Source: Apium graveolens
Taxonomy: Eukaryota > Streptophyta > Magnoliopsida > Apiales > Apiaceae
Length of the DNA stretch: 64,000 nt
Assembly: GCF_009905375.1 (NCBI RefSeq)
Contig: NC_133652.1
Coordinates: 123,835,205-123,899,204, forward strand
Direction of reading: 5' to 3'
Below the pieces are notes generated by a model that had not been told where the DNA came from, did no database searches, and saw only the letters and a list, made by a program, of their open reading frames with translations. A program made the position numbers and the translations under genes. Positions within the stretch are counted from its first letter, which is position 1. Every line of letters begins with the position of its first letter. Below, piece by piece: positions 57,330-64,000 of this stretch.

Positions 57330-58886
57330 TGAAGGGTTTCGAGCACATAAACGCAACGGAAACAGTAATTAAAAATATGAAAAACCAGAATTTTCGAAAC
57401 TTACCGCATGATCCATGCGAAAAACACATATTTAATTCGTAGATCAGATTGTTTACCTTAAGAAACTTTATAAATTGGTTGAATAATGGAGATCCAAAGA
57501 TTGTTCAATCACCACACATCCCGCTCTCGCGATCTACGCTCTATCGGTATCCACACGAATGCTTGAACTCAAGGATTGGATGTGTACTAGCACAAATTCG
57601 TTTCTTCTTGCTCTCTTTCCATATTCTCTCTTGGTGGCTAGAGTTTTAGTAAAAGTCTTGCACTCAAAATCAGTCATACAAGAGATATTATATAGAGAGT
57701 TGAACAAGAATTATAACTCTTAACTAATTAGGAGTTATTATTAATTCGAAATTCCTATATGTATAATAATTAAGTCACACTTAATTATTTAACAACTGAA
57801 TTTCATAATTGATATTAGTAAATTCGAATATCATTATTTATCTAATTAATTGAGTCATACTTAATTAATATTATAAATAATTCGAACTACTTTAATTTAA
57901 TTTAAATCCAATTTAAATTTAATAATCCTTCAAGCATTCTTTGTGTGTGACCCTATAGGTTATTATTACGTTGGCAACAAATTTTAAATCTAATATAAAA
58001 TCGTAAACAATGAGCGGCATCTAGTAATACATCATTGCTACCCAAGTAATAATAATTGAATCGATGATCGATTAAACCTTTCGTGAATAATGTACAATGT
58101 AATATAATCCCTTTAACCAAATATTATAGATTAAACTAGAGGCATGTAATGTGTCATTCTCATCATAATTTAATCCAAGTTTCCTTGATCAATGAGTAGA
58201 CTATCATATCAAATCAACATTTGAGCGTGGCCACGCATTTTATAGTCTAGTTTACACAAGAGGCCAATAATATCACTCCTAAAATAGGAGGGTTAAATCT
58301 CATCTAGATCATTCATATATCTCATACGATACATAATATACTCAATGTCCACTTTTATCATTACCCGGTCAAGGATAACTTTTAATAAAATCAATGTATA
58401 TTAATTCTCATATAGAAATATAATGACTTCAGGTCTAAGGACCATTACATCATTATCACTGTGAGAATTACTTATGACACAACAGACACGTAGATACTCA
58501 CATTGGGTCTGTCCAACACCATGTACATTTACATATGGTTGTGTTTTTGACTTTAGTATCACTATATCTATGATCAGTGAGATGTGATCATCAGTCAACA
58601 AACACACCAGTCTTAATGCATTATTATTGTCCCTTAATAATAATACTCGACTTGGGTCCTTTAGGAATATTGATACTATTCTCATAATCTCATTTCTAAG
58701 TCACGTACTTAGAGATATAAGAATTGCATATCATATTTCAAGGACATTTATTAATCTAACATTTATATCACAGTAAATTTAGAAGTAATAAATTATAAAG
58801 GGAATTCGATAGAACATAAACATTAATAATCCAAATGTCTTAAACTAAAACATCATAGTGTTGTTTCTAAGGCACAAACACTAACA
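57330..58886 (-). repeat. 3' LTR of copia element G
   Basis: 1,557-bp LTR. On the minus strand it starts TGTTAGTGTTTGTGCC and ends CTCGAAACCCTTCA. A purine tract (minus AAGTGGGAGA) adjoins at 58888-58897. It is inserted antisense into element F. A 94-codon open frame in the LTR (58401-58685) is not considered a gene. Confidence 0.8.
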
Positions 58887-59745
58887 ATCTCCCACTTGCA
58901 CTAGAGCCAATCACCCATGTATCTAATACTCATGGAACTAGTATGACCATCGTGCTTCTGCTGCGACAAAACCTTAGTCAGTGGGTCTGCAACACTATCA
59001 TTACTAAGCACTTTACATTTATATCTCCTTAATCATTAGTCTTATTAATAAGGTGATATTGCTTAAGGACATGTCTAAACAGTCTCCTTGGTTGTTTCGA
59101 AAGCATCAATATATTCGGCTTCCATAGAATCATCAATGTTCTTGCTGTGAACTTTTCAAGCTAACATCAATTATATTTAGACAAAACACAAAACAGACAT
59201 AAACACATAATCATCATTGTCTATCCAAAAATTAGGTTCAGAAACTAGCATCAGTGTGACCCTTTACAACTAGTTCCCTATCTTCTCCATACACCAAAAA
59301 TAAATCTTTAGTCCTCTTTAAGTACTTAAGAATATTCTTGAAAACTATCCAGTGACCCTCACCTGGATTAGTCTGGTGACTGATCGTCATGCTCAAAGCA
59401 TACGAAATATCAGGATAAATACATATCATTATACACTTTATAGATCCAATTGCTGACGCATTTGGAACTTTCTAAAACGACCCTTATCATCTAATAATTT
59501 AGGGGGCAATTATCTTTTGAGATCACTATCCCATGAGACATCAAAATATATCATTTCTTTGTCTCTTGCATCATAAAATGATGTAATACTTTATCAATGT
59601 ACGTACTCCGACTAGGTCGATTAATTTCTTCATTTTATCTGTATAGATCCTGATCCCTAATATATAGGTATCATCGCCTAAGTTTTTCATTGAGAAACTA
59701 TTTCTCAACCAAGTCTTAACAGTCTTAACCATAGATGGCTTTAAC
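58887..59745 (-). pseudogene. pol: Copia element G pol remnant (RT to RNase H start)
   Basis: Minus strand: TVKTWLRNSFSMKNLGDDTY near 59725-59660 (RT, normally KDLGEA.YILGI). Then PDISYALSMT near 59405 and GEGHWIVFKNILKYLKRTKD near 59360-59300, and LVVKGHTDASF near 59240. These are the RT-RNase H junction blocks of Tork/Angela-type copia elements. Frameshifts and stops are frequent. The pol is cut at about 59745 by the next repeat, so the 5' half of G is missing. Confidence 0.82.
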
Positions 59746-60040
59746 CAACACCAAAAATGTGTTTCTATAGACCCCTAAAAATGTTGCTATAGGCAAAAAT
59801 AAGTCTATTGCAACACTTTTTCGGTGTTGGGTATAAGGCCGTCAATATAGGTATCTAACCTTATATCAGTGTCAATTTATAGCAACACAGAAAAATATGT
59901 TGCTATAGATATCAATTGCAATAGGAACTTCAGGGTATAGCAACACGGACTTGGTATTGCAATAGGTATACTACCTGACAAAAAATGAGCCCCACTAGTG
60001 GGCCCCACATGTGGGCCGCACGTCAGTAGTTTTTAAAATA
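59746..60040. mobile_element. Transposon end with TTGCTATAG/TTGCAATAG subterminal repeats
   Basis: About seven copies of a 10-bp word (GTTGCTATAG, TATTGCAACA, TATAGCAACA, ATTGCAATAGG) in both orientations within 200 bp. The near-palindromic ACTAGTGGGCCCCACATGTG follows near 59993. Dense short subterminal repeats beside a CACCAAAAATG end resemble CACTA (En/Spm) transposons. The CACTA signature itself is not intact and no right end was found. Confidence 0.45.
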
Positions 60041-60434
60041 TCCATATTTAATAGTTTTTTTGTTTTTTTTTCTTTAAATTTTTATAAATATAATATTAAT
60101 TAGACAAATATTTATATCCAAAATATAAAACTCAAATTAAATTAATAAATGTAAAACTCATGAATCATTCCAAAGAGTTTGAACAAAATTCTATAAAAAT
60201 TACATTCTACTATCATTAAGAACTATAACAAGTTCTATAAAAATACACGTTAAAATAAATCTAAACAGGCCAGTTGTAGTAGTACGAGTCCCTGAATGCT
60301 TTGCTCTGCCTGTTCCACTGCAAAAGAATAAAAATTAAGCAAGAAATTGATTAGAAATAGAAATTTTGCTTACCTTAGCACTTGCATATAGTTGTAAACA
60401 GTAGATGCAGTATTACTCTACATTCTTTTGGTAC
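60041..60434. other. AT-rich DNA between transposon end and MscS-like exon
   Basis: No gene recognised. On the minus strand it is downstream of the MscS-like exon, but I found no further exon of that gene here. Confidence 0.5.
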
Positions 60435-60676
60435 CTGAATTCAACCAATTTCACAACGATCACCGACATCAAAAGGGTGAATCACAAATAAGGAGATAAT
60501 AGCTTCAAAGACAGTCTTGCAGAAATTTCCAAATATAGATGTCACAACAACTGTCTGAGAGCTAACAACAAGCAAAAATTGGGTGGAAGCAAGTACCAGT
60601 ATCAAAATGCAGATAATAAAGATAACCGCTCCAACTACTGCAGTGCACTCTGAACTTATCATCACTGTCCACTTAT
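60435..60676 (-). pseudogene. MscS-like mechanosensitive channel, single decayed exon
   Basis: Minus-strand exon between an acceptor-like TTTAG and a donor CAG|GTACC. It encodes two hydrophobic segments (AVVGAVIFIICILILVLAST and FLLVVSSQTVVVTSIFG) and FCKTVFEAIISLFVIHPFDV, then GDRCEI. This is the pore-proximal region of plant MscS-like (MSL) channels. Two substitutions turn the expected Asp-Gly pair after CEI into Gly-stop (TGA), four codons before the donor. No neighbouring MSL exons were found, so it is a fragment. The introns' edges remain, so it came by DNA-level duplication, not retrocopying. Confidence 0.75.
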
Positions 60677-60955
60677 CTAAATTGCCAAGCAACATGTAGA
60701 AAGCTAACCTAAAAATATGCCATAGCAAATATTTGCTGAACAACAGCTTCAGTTTTCAGTTCAGATTTCAGAATAGATCATCTGAGCTATGCTAGTTTTT
60801 CGATACATCATTCATATCGAAGAATGAATATGTTGTCTCGTCTATATTAAGAGGCTGTTATTTCAACCTTTCGAACTGACTTAATCTGTTGATTTTCGAA
60901 GTTTTGTAATCTGCATTTCTAAGACCCTAGAGAATAAGTGAAATCAAGCAACCAA

Positions 60956-61301
60956 CTACATGAAGAAAGTACACCATATCGTAGCACAGACGTAGGTCCA
61001 TAACATTATAACAGAACATTTGGTTTCACCTTTACCAAATAACTGCGTTATCGTACCTGAAACAGCAAGAATCTCTCTTGTAAATGATCAAAACTTGATA
61101 GGTAATAATACTTTTACAGATGCCAAGAATCATGGATTTCTGGACTACTGATGCTCATAAACCTGAATGGAAATATGCAGAAGCACCATAGGTTTAGATT
61201 GTTCATAAATTTGCGTCCTTAAGTAAAGCAGATACAGTCCATTGTTACCTTTCAGGAGATTTGCTCCGATTATTAAAGTGAGAACTGGGACAGCTGCATC
61301 T
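60956..61301 (-). pseudogene. PILS (PIN-LIKES) auxin carrier-like gene fragment, three exons
   Basis: Minus strand. Exon 61301-61249 encodes DAAVPVLTLIIGANLLK and has AG/GT borders. Exon from 61162 encodes a short match to the following PILS segment but has TGA as its second full codon. Last exon 61056-60956 encodes TITQLFGKGETKCSVIMLWT and ends CTFFM-stop. These are C-terminal membrane-carrier blocks of PILS proteins, which move auxin across the ER membrane. Phases of the first and last exons agree. The exon for the penultimate helices is missing or decayed, so it is a pseudogene. It lies 280 bp from the MscS-like exon on the same strand. Confidence 0.65.
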
Positions 61302-62489
61302 CTGCAGGTCAAGGAGCATAGATCGATACAGTAAATGATTCAGTTACAAAGAAACACCAACCATACATCTATAGATTAACTTAATCCAGTGTTTTTAACC
61401 AGTCGACGTTTAAATGTAAAATTGATGTGTAGCCACAGCAATGTAGCAGTTACAATCTGGTCTTTCAGTGCAAGAAAGAGTATTTAAAAATTCCGCAAGT
61501 AATCACTCTTAACTAATAAAATTGGAATGCAATTACTCCTCTCTTGGTTTATAAGGTCGCAAATAATCTTCATTGATAACGAAATAGATATCAATGTTAG
61601 CTGATGATGATCATGATTCTTTATTAGACTTAACAAGATCTCCGTAAATTGACATACTCGAACTGGAAGCAGAATTGATCACTAAAATACAAGAGTATAT
61701 CTGACAAATACTCAGTGATCATTCCAGGTTAGCAAAATATAACATAAATTACTCCATTTCTCTATCCTGCTTCTGTACTTGAAAAATGAAAATTATCCTC
61801 GTTATAAAGTAATAGATTTCAATGTCAGCTGATAATGATAATGATTCATTTAGTAAACTTATTACAATCTCCTTAAAGATACATTGACGGTTCATAAATT
61901 AGCATTCACATAATTCACCTCTAAGGACATCAAGAAGCTACAACCAGAACACCATAATAATTCCTTTTCCAACACATACTTACAGAGGGGTGAGATACCA
62001 CTAGTGGCAAAACTTCACATCTGAGAGATGTTTCTTTTATACTTCTTGACAGAAACCTTTATTAAGCTGTGGTTGCTAAGCTACATTAAAGCAATCCAAA
62101 CTAATTTCAAAACTGAGATAAAGAACATCAGAAACCAGAGAAGAAATTGAAAAGTAATTATAATCTCTGGCATTTGAAATGTAACCATGTTGTGGATTTA
62201 AATAACGACACAAACCACAAACCAAGAACTTAAACTCCACATTAACCTTCATCTGAAATTTCCATACCTCGATAAACATACATCTATATTCTGAATTCAT
62301 CTATAACCAACTCACAACTATCAAATACTAACAATACCCAAAATAATAAGATAAATACCTACTCTAATCGGAAAATGGTGGCAGCACGAGCAATTTGACC
62401 ATCCAACTGAAAAAAAGCAGCATCAAATCGTGAATTTTGATTTTAACTTATATTATTTTAATGTCTAGCATCAAAACACACACAGACGC
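61302..62489. other. Region 5' of the PILS-like fragment
   Basis: No confident exon. A short segment at 62365-62409 (minus) has acceptor- and donor-like borders and an open frame, but it matches nothing I recognise. The rest looks like decayed intron or intergenic DNA. Confidence 0.4.
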
Positions 62490-62550
62490 AGAGAGAGATA
62501 GAGAGAGAGGGTGAGGGAGAGGGAGAGAGAGGGTGGAGAGAGAGAGAGAT
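62490..62550. repeat. GA-rich simple repeat
   Basis: GAGAGA/GGGAGA tract of about 60 bp. On the minus strand it is a CT-rich run like those in plant 5' UTRs, placed upstream of the pseudogene fragments. Confidence 0.85.
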
Positions 62551-62639
62551 GAACTACATTTTTAGCATTTTGAGGTATTAAAAAGATGCAATTGCACAAT
62601 CATGTATATTATTTTTTCTTAGAGACAAATTATCAAACC

Positions 62640-62890
62640 GCTTACAAGTAGGTGGCCGAGGTGGCCAGCCGAGCGGGCCAGACCGTGCCGTGCCGAGTTT
62701 CCGGCGGTCCGGTTCATATTCAATCAACTCGTGAACGGCTCGTGAAAGTGTACGAGCCGTGCCGAGCCGTGTCGTGCCGTGCCGGTTTGACGAAATATTA
62801 ACTCTCGGATCGGCTCGTGAATTAGACGAGTTATGCGAGTTAGGCGAGTTACACGAATTATTCGGTTCAAGCGAATCAACGAAGCGAATT
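62640..62890. repeat. GC-richer repeat with GAGCCGTG / CGAGTTA words
   Basis: Contains repeated ACGAGCCGTG, GCCGAGCCG, GGCTCGTGAA and short CGAGTTA/GCGAGTT words in both orientations. It resembles the GGCTCGTGAAC-type repeats found in plant non-autonomous DNA transposons. Ends not resolved. Confidence 0.4.
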
Positions 62891-62988
62891 ATTCAGTTTA
62901 TTCTGTGTGCAACTGTGTCTGTGTCTGTGCATTAACGAGTCCACTGAGTTTTTTTTTGTTTTTTTACTATGAATGTTGGTGTGAGGAC

Positions 62989-64000
62989 TGAAAGGAATAT
63001 GTCCTAAGTCCAATCATGTATTAGGATTTAGGAATAACTCTTTATGTAATCTGTTTTGATTTCATTGATTTTAATAAAAGACTTGTTTTGTTTTTATTAC
63101 GGGCTTTATCTATTTAAGTGTTTAAATAAGATATACCATAGTTTAGAGTAAAGTTTTTTATGGATTATGATGAGATCATAATAGTGAGACCTAAAAGGAT
63201 GATAACTCTAAACTTAAATAGTTCCTGGTCGTAGGATTACTAACTGGTAATTAATAATCCGCAGAGATCGGTACATACTATGCTTGCTTCATTATGAAGG
63301 ATGTCTGTTCTCATAGACATTTGTGTGGTGACACTATAACTAGTATGTAGGTGCTTATTATGGAATAAGTTCACTGAACATGACTCGCACAACTGAACAA
63401 CTGATGGAGTTCACTCACGTGTCAGCAGTTGTTCACATAGTGATAGTTGTACAAGTATCCTCAGACTTGAGGTCATCATAGTCATCTTGTGTACACTGAA
63501 CTATACTTTGGTTTAGTTCTTAGTCTCCAGGGACAATTATTAGGGCTCTTCTGGGTATAGGAATTTGTACACGAAGATAGTGTATGATCAATAAAGGATC
63601 TACCCCTTCCAGTGAAGGAAGCGAATGTTCAAGGCTGATCCACTTATGCTAGTTCATGAATCTCTGGCCAGAGTAAATGAAATTAGAAAGGAGTTTCTAA
63701 TTTGCATAGAACTACGCATAGTAAATGGTAAGCAAAGTGATTGAATTAGATAGGCTTGACACGAGATCCATGCCTTGTATTTAATCGGGACATTGTAGGG
63801 TAGAAGGAGTTTATTGTACGATAACTATTCACTGAATAGGTTCTTGGTATTCTAAGCAGTGAATTCATATTATCCGGATAGTCGCGATATGCTGAGAAGT
63901 ATCCCTCACGATGTAGAATAAATGTGATTAATTAATTAATCATATTTAATAAATTAGAGAATTTATATAAATAATGATAAAATAGTTTTATTATTATTTA
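62989..64000 (+). mobile_element. Start of a copia-type LTR, runs off the right edge
   Basis: From TGAAAGGAATATGTCCTAAG the sequence has the feel of a long plant copia LTR: GTTTAGTTCTTAGTCTCCAG near 63513 and GGGTATAGGAATTTGTACAC near 63555. AT-rich runs lie near 63920-64000. No primer site, coding part or second LTR lies in the window, so orientation and family are tentative. Confidence 0.5.

Noticed and set aside
58401..58685. 94-codon frame (minus) as a gene
   Set aside because: Lies wholly inside the LTR of G, with no domain recognised.
62365..62409. Short exon-like segment (minus) with acceptor and donor
   Set aside because: Too short and unmatched to any family I know. It may be chance.

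Overview
The window is nuclear DNA of a flowering plant, most likely a eudicot. It has long AT-rich intergenic DNA, plant Ty1/copia and Ty3/gypsy retrotransposons primed by initiator tRNA-Met, plant MITEs and a plant-specific DUF3527 gene with spliceosomal introns. The species cannot be read from the sequence. There are no operons, rRNA genes or CRISPR arrays.

Positions 1-44685 are a five-deep nest of LTR retrotransposons, resolved from termini and target-site duplications (TSDs). Element E (copia, +) survives only as the end of its last ORF and a 3' LTR (43643-44685). It was entered by D (copia, -; 1-1032 and 40971-43642). D was entered by A (copia, +; 1033-40965, TSD ATATT). A was entered in its 3' LTR by B (copia, +; 13337-40117, TSD TATGC). 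B was entered in its 3' LTR by C (gypsy, -; 26181-39692, TSD CATAT/CATGT). A, B and E are one SIRE-like lineage with ~1.1-kb LTRs, gag, pol and a very large extra ORF (ORF3, about 1,500 codons) between pol and the 3' LTR. Only B's gag is intact.

The most unusual signal is a 9-bp motif, TCRACGGAT or its complement ATCCGTYGA. It is scattered through A and B at matching places: arrays in the LTRs upstream of the TATA box, four copies in gag, five copies exactly 24 nt apart in the integrase-RT linker, seven upstream of a second TATA box in front of ORF3, and six in ORF3. A mostly uses the CGACGGAT form and B the CAACGGAT form. This suggests a shared cis-element serving two promoters, the LTR and an internal ORF3 promoter, that has been kept alike within each element.

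Positions 44686-51700 are AT-rich intergenic DNA with Helitron-like pieces, a Stowaway-type MITE and a hAT-like MITE. The only apparently intact host gene is a DUF3527 protein gene (51734-54092, +, one coding intron and a probable 5'-UTR intron). Positions 54600-64000 are again accessory DNA: a LINE remnant, a hAT-like MITE with 8-bp TSD, a copia gag remnant (F) cut by an antisense copia (G), a transposon end with TTGCTATAG repeats, decayed exons of an MscS-like channel and of a PILS auxin-carrier-like gene, a GA-rich tract, and part of another copia LTR running off the right edge.
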